Shown here: positions 37,201-47,980 of the stretch, piece by piece
Position numbering within the stretch: the first letter of the stretch is position 1
Layout: every line of letters starts with the position of its first letter
From: Xestospongia bergquistia
Lineage: Eukaryota > Porifera > Demospongiae > Haplosclerida > Petrosiidae
Assembly: GCA_963965975.1 (NCBI GenBank)
Contig: OZ014423.1
Coordinates: 3,994,301-4,058,300, forward strand
DNA length: 64,000 nucleotides
Direction: 5' to 3'
Notes under the pieces: generated by a model
What the model saw: only the letters and a program-made list of their open reading frames with translations
Told to the model about the DNA's origin: nothing
Database searches by the model: none
Translations under genes and position numbers: made by a program

Positions 37201-40200
37201 AGAAGTCATTAATAAGAAAAGGACATACTTTTCTAGATTTTTTAATTACTTTCATCACCCTAAATTTCAGTTTTCACCTGCATTGTGTCAAACAATAGGC
37301 TTCCAGCTTCAGATGGAAGGACAGTGTCATGTGGACAAACCATTTTTCTTATATATATCTTGGTAAGACCATGTTCACTGGACCTACTGGGCAACAGTGA
37401 ATTTGGTCACACCTGGTTTCCTGAAAGAATATTCTACTGTGTAGAAACCTGAAAAATTAAGTAACACAGACTGAATTTTCTGTAGTAGTATTTCATGTCT
37501 CCTTTATATGCCTATCATTAGTATAAATGATTAATTGTATTATATCAATTAATGACTTAGTTCTATGTGACCATGCCTGTCACTGACTATCACTCATAGA
37601 TCTGTTCAGATTAGCCAAAAATTTTATGAAAAATAAATCTAAAGTGTATAAAGAACCTCATTGCTATGCTATTAATATATAATTGAAATTCAGTTGATTT
37701 CTTGAGTATCATACTTAGAAATATGACAATACACCTTATTTCAAGTGAATAAGTGTTTATTTTGGTTGGTTGCTGCTGCTGCTTGTGTCATTTATGAGAT
37801 AACTGTTATTAATGAACGTGGTATATTTGCTCAATAAAATTGAATTTTCTTTATTAGAAACAACAATTGGTCTTTTGCATAGTGTCACTGCATAGAGTAT
37901 GAAGTGTGTTAGAGCTATTACTAAATTACGATTTTCTTGCTTCTTTTTTCTTTTGTTCTGATATATGGTGATCGTTTAAGTGAAAAACTAAGTCTTGATA
38001 CAAAAATAAATAAATGTGTAAGGAAGAAAATCAAATAGACCTTCAAATATAATTAATTTCTGTGTTACAATTTTCATTACTAGTGTCATTGTAAAATGGT
38101 TGTGCAAAGACACTTAAATCTACAGAAGTAGTAATATTCTATACATTTTGTATAAATATTGAGCCAAAATGTGATGATTCAATGCCAAATACATCAAGAT
38201 GTGAAAAATAATGCTTTAAAAACTACAAAAATATTTAAAATCTTCTATGATTCAATAATTTTTTTATGAAGCAATGTTTACTTCATTTCATGCTTAGTAA
38301 ATACTTAATAAATGTTTGACTTATAGTATATTTCATGCTATATAACAAACTACAGTGATAATTTACAACTGTGTTTGATGTATTGGTAGTCTTTACTAGT
38401 TAAAGAGGTAGTCTTTGATGTGATCTCTATCGTATGTATATGCTTTTTGTCTTAGGATTTATCATGTCTGTCTTCTTGTCATTGTAAAATACTCAAACCT
38501 TTCTTTTAAAAGGCTCAGTTTTTTTCCTATTGCTATTAAAATTTTATAAGCAAGTCAATCTGTTTTGTCATCATATTATACATGAAATATATATTTCATT
38601 GCTTATAATGATACCAATATTATTTATAAGTTCTCTATTTCATTTTTAGTTTTGCAATAATCTACTACATTTAGCCTGTCAAAGTGGCAATGAAGAAACC
38701 ATAGACTACCTTTTACATAATGTCCAGCTAGATCAAGACCATCTAGTAGCTCTAAACAGTCATCAACGAATGCCATTAGATTCTATTCCACCATCTAGCA
38801 ATAACAGATTTCAATTACTGAAATTGTTTCAACCATTTGAACACTGTCACATTAACTACCTCACAGAATCATATTCTAAAATATTTCTCTGTGGAATGAC
38901 AGAAGCTGGTAAAAGTTCATTGGCTGCTGTTATCTCTTATCGTGCTGATAAGTGGTATCGTGATGATATTGACCCACAAATGTGTGTTGAAGATGTTGTA
39001 TTACCAACTGCCGGAATTGAGTACCACAGTGTTCGCAGTTGGGAAATAGGAAATGTTGTAATATTTGATTTCTCTGGGCATGCAGAATATTACAGTAGCC
39101 ATGCTGCAGTACTGAAAACTCTCTTATTGAGGTCACCAGCTGTTTTTGCAATTTTAAGTAACCTTACTGATGACGAGGAGACAATTAAGAAGGACTTACT
39201 TTTCTGGTTTAACTTTGTTGAAAATGTCTGCATGAATTTAATTAGCTCAAGTCAAGTGCTTGTCGTTGGAAGTCACATTGATGAAGTCCCCAGTAAAAAA
39301 GACTTCCAGCCTTTTATAAATGAAGTAGCACGTCTGGGGGTTCGTTTTCAGAATTACAAAGGGTATTTACCAATGGACTGTCATCGACCAGGAGGAAAAG
39401 GTGTCAAGGAGTTTATGAAGAAATTAAATGAGAGCTGTGAAGCTGTTGTGGACAAAAATGATAAAATGAGCTACCACTGCCATTGTCTAAATTCTTATCT
39501 TCAACAGCTTAAGGTAGTTGCTATTAGCCTAGATAACCTATGCTCCAAATTAATGAAACTAAATGAACCTTGTCTTTTGGCTGATCAATCAACAGTGTTA
39601 GAATTTTTGACCATTCTTGGAAGCAAGGGTCTTATCTTGTTTCTTGCTAACACATGGGTCATTATTGACAAAAAGACTCTCTTAACTGAAGTTAATGGTG
39701 TCTTATTCAATAAATGTATTGATCGTGAACGTAAACCAGTTGCCAGTAATACTGGTATAATGCCTGTCTCTACCCTAGATAACCTCTTCAAAGACCACAA
39801 CACCGATATGCTGATTCGTTTCTTAACAAGTCTACAATTTTGTCATCAAATGGACTCTTATGCTGTCTCTAGTATCACTAACAATGTACCATCTGATGAC
39901 TTCCCTATTAGTAAGGATGAGAAGTTTTTATTCTTTCCTGCACTTATTACAGAAGACAAGCCCACTACAATGTTTGAAACGACAGATGGATTTGGTTGGT
40001 ATTTGTGGTGTCCTGATGCACAACAATTTCTCTCCATGAATTTTCTCCATACTCTTCTTCATCATTTAGCCTATACTTGCTGTCCTACTCCCCCTGATGA
40101 CACTGATGTTACTTTTAATGCACCAATCAAGGAGTTGGACCGAGTCTGTACCATATGGAAAAATGGTATTTATTGGATAGAGGAGAAAAATAATATTGAA

Positions 40201-43200
40201 GTAATGGTTGAGGTTACTGAAGCCAACCGATGTGTTACAGTTCTTGTGTCTCACAGCAGTTTAATAGAAAGTTATCAACTCCGTGCATCACTCATCAAAG
40301 AAGTTCTCAATCTTAAAAATAAATTATGTCCATGTACTTCAAAACAGTTTGTTATTCCACCTGGTAACATCAAGGATATAGCGTATAACGAAAAGGGAAA
40401 TTGTATTGTCTATGCTCTTAGAGAAGTTGCTAAAGGAATCCTAACAAGAGAATCAGTGACTGCTACTAACAAAGAAAAAGTTGATGTCCAATTAGTTGTT
40501 GGTAAAAAGGAACCATACCTCTGTATTGCCCCACTTGTGACCAAAGCTCTCTTTACCAACACCAACAAAGATCTATCACTACCAGATCACTATGTCCAAC
40601 ATATAAAAGAAACATGTGGGAAGATCATGTCCCTCTATCCATACCCAAATTTTTCCTACCTCTCTGTAAGGGAACATCTCAACAAATTTAGTATTTTTGC
40701 TGGACGTAATCCTTTGGTAAGTTTATATTCACACTCTCTAAACTGTATGTCTTTGAAAAAATTTTTTGTCTTCTCTATATAGATTATCCCTCCTCCACCA
40801 ATAAAAGATGAAGTAATACAAAGATTATCAAAACATGTTCAGACAGGAGCAGCAAAAGGTTTAAATTATGTCAGTATTTTCTTGTATTGACTTAGTTATT
40901 ATAACAGATTTTAATATTCTTGTTGCCAAACCTGACATAGAGATGTTGTCATCTAATGAAAGAGGTATATCTTCTTGTCAATAAAATGTCATGTTTCCAA
41001 TATTCAGTTTAATTTATTATTTAATTTTCTCATTTTATGGTTACTACTTTTATAATTTCATTACTCTCATTAATTGTTATATATTGTTTTATTACAGGTA
41101 GTAATCAGGAGACAATGTTAGCAAAGGATAGTAACAAAACATTTGAATTTAGTCATTTCCCTAAATTATGTATGTTAGGCAAGTTTATAAGATGGTTCTT
41201 TATCTTATTGTACTTTTAGCTGAAAGGCCTACAAGACGAGAAGTTTTAAAGGAACTAACTTTTATCAATTTTCAATGGCGTGACATTGGTAATGGTCTTG
41301 GAGTCAGTTACAATTATCTTCAAGGTTTGGCTGAATGCAATGATTCAAATCAAAGAAGACTTGATCACGTTATTGAGAACTGGTTTAACATGAATGGTCA
41401 AGGTGAAGGTGCTCCTGTCACCTGGAACACAATCTTGGATGCTGTAAAGGAACCACCTGTTCAGAACATAAATCGAGCTATGAGGATATATGAGTACTTG
41501 AAAGCAAAAAGCTCTGTACAACAGGATACTCAAAGTAAGTGGTTGATATGATCTTTAGTTGCTAGAATTATATAGACTGCTTGCATAATAATTCAATGGT
41601 CACTACATGTTGGCAGTATTGGAGTTTTGTCATTATAATTGTCACTTTGCTCTACTCAATATTATATAGAATATGCTAAGGAATCAAGTGCTACTAATTC
41701 AAGTGAATTCAATATCACTGACAGTTTGTCAATGGAGCATCAAGTATGATTTATCCTCTTAAATAGTTGATTGTATTAATTGTAGTTAATCACAAATTCA
41801 GTTCATACTAGGAGATATACTTAATTCAAGCTGCCTCACCATGTTATATAATGACTATAGTAAGAATATTACTGATGATTTATAGCTAAGACAGTAATAT
41901 ATTCCAACAGAGCTTTAACACAGTAAAGTTCAAAGCAATATAAATCATGGAGCCTATACTTGATAATAGCCAAGCTCACTAGTAGCAATTCAATACTAAC
42001 TCAGTATTTCCTCTTATCAGTAGCATAAATAGCTTCTGTCAGTAATTAGGAACTTAAGATCATTTGCTGTTGGTCAACTGTATCCAACCTTATGTTCAGG
42101 CTTAATGTTAGAAAAGGTATCTGGTATATTCACAGGCAAGATTAGAGATTTCAGTCAATATGTGATTTGTTCGAAAAATGCAAGAAGTAATTAAACAAGT
42201 GGACATCTCAACATGACGCAAAGTCAACTGAGCAGTCATGTCACTAATATGTAGCCACATTCATGAGGTGTTCTTTGTGTTGTGGGTTCTGAGAAGCATT
42301 TTTAGCCTTACATAGACAAATTAATAGTTTCACTAAATAACAATGATTACTACTCACAATGACATTGTAATTCCTTACCTATAGGTGTAATAATAATATA
42401 AATAATAGTTACATTATCAATCTTGTTTATTGTAGAAATAAAATAATTTATATCTTTACACCTCACATGTCATCACTTATATCCTGTATCCAATAGCAAC
42501 ATTCTACTAATGAACTATCAAGTGAACACAAAGCAGAGACTCTCACTAGTGATACTACACAACAAGGTAATATAAGATATCTAAATAATAAACACTATAT
42601 ATAATGTATGTGATGATTTCAATTGTGTTTGTATACAATTGTTTTACAGTCTATGTTGTTATATTTGACATTAATAGTATATGTATGTTGATACATAGAC
42701 TATTTATAGTTGCATTTGATTGTTGATATCATGAGAAATTAATATATATTAAATCACTACTTCTACATTGTTTACTATCTGTTCTTTAATTCAGTTACAT
42801 TTCCTTTTTTTGTTACATTCTGTATGCACTTGTGATCCATCAGAAATATTTCTGGATTATTTTGCTGATATTTGTGATGCCATTGAAGTTAAACCTCTTT
42901 CCATTGTAAACTGGCTTGTTACTGCTAGATTGATATCACCAAATTTTAAAGATGATGTACAAAGTATGAGTGGTGATAATTATGACAAAGCAGACAAAGT
43001 AGTTAATGAACTACAACGACAGGTTAAGGAAAAAGGAATTGATTTTTTAAAGGCTATCTGTGTTTTTCTTCTGAGCCAAAACCATACATTAAAAAACATT
43101 GGCATAAGAATGAAAAGTCAACTAGAAAGTGAGACATTTTATTATACAATATTACAATTATATTAGAAAATAAATATTGTATAAATGAGTCTTTATTTAT

Positions 43201-46200
43201 GTTATAATTGAGTAATCTACTGTATACAATAAATGTATTTATTTTTATGTATTATAGGCTAAATCCACCTACTTAGTATCTAGTCCTCTACATGCTTCAA
43301 AGTGAAAGTGTTATCAATGGCAATAACATAAATTTACACCACTTACCACATGACAGCATGTGTCAACTCACAAATAACTAATTACAAGTTGCCTTAGCCA
43401 CATTAAGGAGAAAGAGTGTGCAAATCCCATTCTATAGTATTAGAAAGACTAGCTTGTGATCATATTTGCAAGTTTAACAATTATGTATGCGATTAAATTG
43501 CTAGGGGTATAATTAAAAATTTCCTTACATGGTCATTGTCAACGTAATTGCTGGAAGAAATATTTGTGTGAATTTTGTCCATGTAGAACTAGTTGACACA
43601 TAAAACATGCAGGTATGGGCACAAACAGCTTGCAGGCATGGGCAATCTATAATTTTTTTTAGCCAAATGGTTTATAATAGCAAATTCTTAATGGTATATT
43701 TTTGCTTTTAGCAAGTAGCTGTCTTGCACGCTATAGAGATTATTTTGTAATTGTGATATGAAAAATCACAAAATGTGATAATATATATATAAGCAGTTAG
43801 TTTGCATGCATGTGAAGTGCCTCTGATCATCTTTGTTTGGTCTGAGTGTACATATGATTCACACAATTATCAAACACTCTCAAATAACAAGCACTAGTCA
43901 TTGCAGACATGCAAGGTCCTTAACTTCAACTACTCAAATTACAGGGTAAGGCTTGGAGATAGGCTTTCTAGTAAATGTGGTGATGGATAATTCTGACTTA
44001 ATGTTGATTTACCTTCTGTCTGAATTATTTTTGATGGCACAGTACATGTATGTACTTTGTATGTTCATGTCTGACAGTCCTTTATATTATATATTTGATA
44101 ACTGCTATCAAATTTATAGATGAATAACATAAATCAATCACTTACTTTTTACACTTCATGCAAAGTAATATGTTTGACTTCAAGTAATCTCATTAGTTAG
44201 ATACTGGTAACTAGTTTTAAGTTACCTCATTTCTTCGAAGTACCTCATTAGCTTTCTTATCTCCAATGAAGCTATCTGTGTAGTATCTTGATAAATTGAT
44301 TATAGTTTATAAATATAGTTGGAAGCTATTGACTAAATTTGAAGATTGTTATTACAATAAGTCATTGCCTACATACTTGACTTTATATATAGTGACTATT
44401 ATTGAGACTATAATTTCTTTATAGTTTCCTTGACTCTAATCTATTATTAATTGATATTGTACATTATATGAACTGTGTAAATAGTCAGGTCTGATCATGT
44501 TGCTAATGTTATTGTAGCTGTATACATTATCTTTTATCCTTTTAATTTGGTATATTATTAGTTACAGGAAGAGTGATGAAAGAAAGTGAAACTAAAGATC
44601 TTTTGCTGGAAAATTTGCAACTAGTAAAGGAACAATCAACTCAACTCAAAGAAGGTATTATTGGTAATCTTATTATGATATATGTTGTTGTTATTAAATA
44701 ATCACTGTGACTATATGTGTAATTATTATTACACAGGTCTATTTAAAGGAATGGTAATAGTAGGAAAGAACTATTCCAGTTTTAGTGCTGCTGAAGATCA
44801 ACAGTTATCTGTTGATGAATGTGGGCTAAAAATTTTAATACCTGCACAAGTTATCACACCAGTAGATGCTTCATATGAAATTATTGCTAATGGATTGTGG
44901 GGTGACAAATTTGAATTTCCTGAAAATACCATACTTATCAGTGGAGTGTGTTATATATCAGTATCTAGTTCATCTCAGCTCAATAAACCAGTTACAATTC
45001 AACTAGAACATTGTGCTAATATTACAGATGAGAAACAAGCAGAATATCTCAGTTTTGTTGTTGCTAAATCTGGTCCACCCTTCAAGTTTGATTATCTACC
45101 AGGAGGATCATTTTGTCCTGGTTCACGATATGGCATTATACATGTCAAAGAATTTTCGTTCCTAGCTATAATAGCACTTTGTGCTGCAGTTAGTGGTGCC
45201 ACGTTTGGTCTAGGAGAAGTAGCTCTAGGAGGTGCAGTTGGGAGTGCTATTGGATATCATTATGCAACTAGTAAGTATATACTGATCACTTATACATGTA
45301 TGGGATAAAATGTTTAGAGCAGTGCTGTTGAGTCAGTAATTGTATGTTTTGTGTTATAAAGTAAATCTTGAATTAAAACCCAACATAATAATTATACGCA
45401 ATAACTACTTTATACAGATACAGAAGTTCCTAACTGCAACTATCGAGCTTATATTTTCTACAAAGTAGAGAATAGGGAAACCTGGAACATGCGATTCACA
45501 GTTGTTCAAGATACCATATATTCTTATGTAATAATGTTCAATGCTTTAAATAATTATTTTAATCATTAATTTCTCTTATATAGGTAATTCTAAAACTAAC
45601 GTCTAATTTTGGTGACGAAGAAGATAGCTTTCGATTTTGTTTTGCTACTAAGGTATCTTTATCACCAGAACAGGGTGATAGAGAAGAGAGTTTAAAGTTA
45701 TTAGGATTCCCTGATGAAGCAGTTCAGGGATGGGAAATGACACCTCTACGTAGACCACTAGTAGTAAGTGATATGTATTTTGTGAGTGAGTGCATGTGTG
45801 GGAGGGGGGATGTGGTATTGATGAAAAATATATGTAAGCTACATGTACTTTAAGTTGTCTATTTTTACATTTTAATTGTTCCAATATAGATTAACAGGAA
45901 AGATGCAGATGACTTTAATCAGTCATGGATTCTTAATCCTCCCAATATTCCTGTGAAAATATCTGCTAATCCTAGAAGGAGTGATTTCAGAAATAATCTT
46001 AAACATCCTATCACAATTGAAGGTATTAAAGTTACTGATAGTCCAACATCATCTGACAATAGGCCTCAAATTGTGATTACTAGATCACTGGCCAGTAATT
46101 TACAAAGTAAGTGTTTGTGTAGCAATTCTATTTGTAGTATCCCAATTATATATAACTTTATTCTGAGCATTCCTAATAATGTCATTAGAGATATTATTTT

Positions 46201-47980
46201 TAAGCTAAGTGCCCAAGCACAAGTCAATTTATTGTGGTTGTTAATATTCTCAATTCTAAGCGAGATTATATATTATATATATACCTTTAGTACATCCAGT
46301 AATGTTTGTGTTATATAAGTTTTGTAGGTTATTGTAATAACAAATATATGTCTAAAGGTCCACACTTATAATATACACAAATGACAGCTAAAGAACTCAT
46401 CAAGGCTTTAGAAATGAATTTAAAGCTAATGAATTTTATTCCAATTTATGATAAGTATGCCTTCATTCAGTGATACACTTATTAATAATATTCAGTGTGC
46501 ATTACAAGTGAATGATGAAAAATCTCAAGGGGTATAGGAGGAAGGGTGATAGACAAAAAAAGATTCTAGCTTGTCAGATATGTCATGATTCAAATGTCCA
46601 ATCACATAAGACAGTGGTCAAGAAAATGCAAACATAAGTACAGTTTTATTCAGTAGAGTAGATTTGCCCATCAAAATGAAGGGCTAGTTCAACTTTTTTT
46701 ATAGGAGAGAGTTTCTTAGCAACACCTTATGTATAAGAATTTGACCAAGACTCCCATATATTGCTCAACAGGACACTTCTGTTTAAGCCATAACTACCTT
46801 GTTCATAATGATCATACAGATGTATATAGTATTAGAAACTCATGTACATGCACATTGTAGGCTTACTTATATGAAAAAGTGCATTTTGTTGTAGAAGCCC
46901 CTTTACAAAAGAAAGGGTTGTATCTTGTATGCTTTCCAAGATACAAGAATGTTGTCCATTTGTTGAGAATTAAAGATTATTTTCTAAGAAATTAAGTCAT
47001 TACTACACCTCCTTTTTATATTAACAAGTCATTAACACAATTAATGAAGTCTGTTTAACATTCTACCATATTCATTGAAGAGGTGTGGTATAGTAACTAT
47101 TACAAATGTGTATAAATGACCCTTATCCTACTAACCTTTTGATTTTATAACAATATGCTCAATTGATACACATTTCAGAAATTACCTTAAGTATAGAGAA
47201 TTCTCTTAATATACAATGCTTATCACAAAACACAGATTCTAGCGAACATTATGCAATCTGATGACTAATTACATCTGATATAGATATAGCAGTTGACAGT
47301 CTGGTTTGTTGACTATCAAACCAATAATGATTTTTGAAAATGTTTTTATGGAGGTATAAACATTTGTGTGACTACTTAATCTTTGAATACTTGAAGCTTC
47401 AACCTAATTTTCTTTCAGCAATGTATAGCTATATCATATAAAATAAATCTAAATGTACAAACTTCCTGTTCATAGACACCACTAACTGTGAATATTGTGT
47501 TTGTATTTTGGTATTTTGTATTTGGAATTATTGGCAGTTATTTTGAACAGTTTGACTTGTTAAGTCATTTATACATGTGTTAATATCAATAACTTGATTA
47601 CAATAATTATTATATTGTTTAACAAAGAAAATCATTTTCTTAAATCTATACTAAATTATATATTTTTCCATTTCATAATAACAGGTAATATGGTTGAAGG
47701 AGGTGTACATGTATCTACTTTAGATGATCTCTTGGATCAACAACCTACAATTCAAGAAATAATTACATATGCTGAAACTGCAAAGTGGAATAGGTTGGGT
47801 GTGACACTAGAACTGAACAGTGAGGCACTAGCTGGATGTCATGACTGTACCAGTATGTATCAGTTATGGATAGAGGAGAAAGCTGAAAGAGCAACAAGGA
47901 GGAGTTTATTAGATACTTTAAGAGATATTGGACAGAATAATGTAGCAAGAAAGTATGAAGAATATTTAAAACAACAGTAA
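31160..47980 (+). CDS. ANK-Roc-COR-DD-CARD-ZU5-UPA-DD signalling scaffold (19 exons, N-terminus missing)
   Basis: Joining 19 exons gives about 1,648 residues with no stop and matching phases at every junction. Exons: 31160-31258, 32577-32675, 32771-32872, 35003-35101, 36868-36969, 38650-40716, 40783-40858, 40908-40964, 41098-41169, 41220-41534, 41670-41743, 42497-42566, 42844-43128, 44562-44654, 44737-45270, 45418-45527, 45584-45763, 45890-46106, 47685-47980. The front half (ankyrin, Roc, COR, death) resembles DAPK/ROCO proteins; the back half (ZU5, UPA-like, death) resembles UNC5, PIDD and NLRP1-type FIIND. It is probably a cytoplasmic, GTP-regulated platform for apoptosis or innate immunity (inference). 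No kinase, LRR, NACHT or caspase domain is present. The stop is followed by AGTTAC, so the terminal CAGTAAGT could also be a donor to an unseen exon. Confidence 0.8.
32577..32675 (+). CDS. Main gene, ankyrin exon 2 seen
   Basis: 33 residues, WGHSPLHKAYWKSHHNILKL then LCSFGGDLDQVRN. A diverged ankyrin repeat (SPLH kept, the usual A..G partly lost), bounded by TAG and GTAAGT, phase 0. Confidence 0.8.
32771..32872 (+). CDS. Main gene, ankyrin exon 3 seen
   Basis: 34 residues, DILLLTSAESGDIHNVNVAL then ESGANVNVRHNFDK. The first helix is degenerate, but AESGD and GANVN fit the ankyrin pattern. The donor is GTTAGC, weaker than the others. Confidence 0.75.
35003..35101 (+). CDS. Main gene, ankyrin exon 4 seen
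   Basis: 33 residues, DHWTALHYASREGHTEIVRL then LLKAKADPNICDR, the closest to the ankyrin consensus. Exon and flanking introns resemble those at 31160-31258, so one arose from the other by a tandem duplication of about 3.8 kb. Confidence 0.88.
35569..35814 (+). other. Unassigned 81-codon frame inside an intron
   Basis: An ATG-initiated frame with a leucine-rich look (LSVYLPHNNLISLTDFEYFD) within the intron between ankyrin exons 4 and 5. No splice sites or homologous copy support it. It could be a chance frame or a relic of an inserted leucine-rich fragment. Confidence 0.2.
36868..36969 (+). CDS. Main gene, ankyrin exon 5 seen
   Basis: 34 residues, DRRTPAHNAAQRGHIAALKL then LIEEGQANINAKDF. 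Its counterparts in the minus-strand paralogue are the exons at 52748-52849 and 55996-56097, where TPAHYAA is kept. Confidence 0.85.
38650..40716 (+). CDS. Main gene, last ankyrin + Roc GTPase + COR exon
   Basis: One 2,067-nt exon (689 residues). It opens with a final ankyrin repeat (NNLLHLACQSGNEETIDYLL). Roc domain: P-loop GMTEAGKSS (38893-38919), DFSGH switch II (from 39067), and GSHID in place of NKxD (39271-39282), a substitution common in Roc-like GTPases. COR follows, with hydrophobic blocks GLILFLANTWVIID, FLHTLLHHLAYTC and a C-terminal part with GKKEPYLCIAPLVTKALF. All GTP-binding motifs look usable. The exon is uninterrupted; an ATG at 38770 is internal, because the frame and the ankyrin repeat extend upstream to the acceptor. 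Confidence 0.88.
40783..41169 (+). CDS. Main gene, linker exons between COR and death domain
   Basis: Three small exons: 40783-40858 (IIPPPPIKDEVIQRLSKHVQ...), 40908-40964 (FNILVAKPDIEMLSSNER) and 41098-41169 (SNQETMLAKDSNKTFEFSHF). The proline-rich start and acidic, serine-rich rest suggest a flexible linker. The first intron is 66 nt. The second is only 49 nt with a weak GTTTAA donor; if it is retained, the protein ends 10 codons later at TGA (40888-40890), giving a short ankyrin-Roc-COR isoform. Confidence 0.7.
41220..41534 (+). CDS. Main gene, first death domain exon
   Basis: 105 residues. RREVLKELTFINFQWRDIGN, then LGVSYNYLQGLAECND, then RRLDHVIENWFNMN, then VTWNTILDAVKEPPV, then AMRIYEYLK. 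The W-x-DIG-x-x-LGV, RL-x-x-VI-x-x-W and TW-x-x-IL-x-A signatures are those of metazoan death domains that bind other death domains. A decayed copy is at 7908-8225. The minus-strand paralogue has none. Confidence 0.85.
41670..42566 (+). CDS. Main gene, low-complexity linker exons after first death domain
   Basis: Exons 41670-41743 (KYAKESSATNSSEFNITDSL, MEHQ) and 42497-42566 (QHSTNELSSEHKAETLTSDT, TQQ). Ser/Thr/Glu-rich and probably disordered. The first has relics at 291-364 and 8643-8716. The intron between (41744-42496) holds nothing else I can identify. Confidence 0.7.
42844..43128 (+). CDS. Main gene, CARD-like domain exon
   Basis: 95 residues in one exon: EIFLDYFADICDAIEVKPLS, IVNWLVTARLISPNFKDDVQ, DKADKVVNELQRQVKEKGID, FLKAICVFLLSQNHTLKNIG. 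The helix pattern, LVTARLIS turn and K-x-x-x-VV-x-EL-x-x-x-V-x-x-KG-x-x-x-F match the caspase-recruitment (CARD) fold better than a death or death-effector domain. CARDs make homotypic contacts with caspases or adaptors. The ATG-initiated frame starting at 42768 overruns the acceptor (CATCAG) and is not the real start. Confidence 0.7.
44562..44654 (+). CDS. Main gene, short coiled-coil exon
   Basis: 31 residues, ITGRVMKESETKDLLLENLQ then LVKEQSTQLKE. The heptad-like leucines suggest a short coiled coil linking CARD and ZU5. Two acceptors six bases apart (TTAG and TTACAG) keep the same frame, so a two-residue variant is possible. Confidence 0.6.
44737..45270 (+). CDS. Main gene, ZU5 domain and Gly/Ala-rich hydrophobic segment
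   Basis: 178 residues. ZU5-like beta domain: DECGLKILIPAQVITPVDAS, then EFPENTILISGVCYISVSSS, then KPVTIQLEHCANITDEKQAE, then FVVAKSGPPFKFDYLPGG, ending HVKEFSFLAI. After it comes LCAAVSGATFGLGEVALGGA with VGSAIGYHYATS, a hydrophobic glycine-zipper-like stretch that could be a membrane or packing helix. The F-S pair at 45153-45158 occupies the place of the FIIND/PIDD autoproteolysis site. The ATG at 44682 lies in the intron and is not used. Confidence 0.75.
45418..46106 (+). CDS. Main gene, UPA-like region exons
   Basis: Exons 45418-45527, 45584-45763 and 45890-46106, about 169 residues: YRAYIFYKVENRETWNMRFT, VILKLTSNFGDEEDSFRFCF, GFPDEAVQGWEMTPLRRPLV, INPPNIPVKISANP-like strands and PQIVITRSLASN. 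Beta-rich and placed exactly between ZU5 and the terminal death domain, where UNC5, PIDD and ankyrins carry UPA. The call rests on position and composition more than on a diagnostic motif. Confidence 0.5.
46107..47684 (+). other. 1.6-kb intron before the last exon
   Basis: The longest intron of the 3' half. AT-rich, with only chance frames. No repeat or RNA gene recognised. Confidence 0.6.
47685..47980 (+). CDS. Main gene, C-terminal death domain exon
   Basis: 97 residues to TAA: LDDLLDQQPTIQEIITYAET, AKWNRLGVTLELNSEALAGC, SMYQLWIEEKAERATRRSLL, DTLRDIGQNNVARKYEEYLK. W-x-x-LG-x-x-L, the central L-W-x-x and the T-x-x-x-LL-x-x-L-x-x-IG-x-x-x-x-A tail are textbook death-domain positions. As in UNC5 and PIDD it follows ZU5-UPA and ends the protein. 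The ATG within the frame at 47594 lies in the intron. Confidence 0.85.

Noticed and set aside
38930-40254. Minus frames within the Roc-COR exon
   Set aside because: Antisense shadows of the coding exon; same for 49915-50280 opposite the paralogue.
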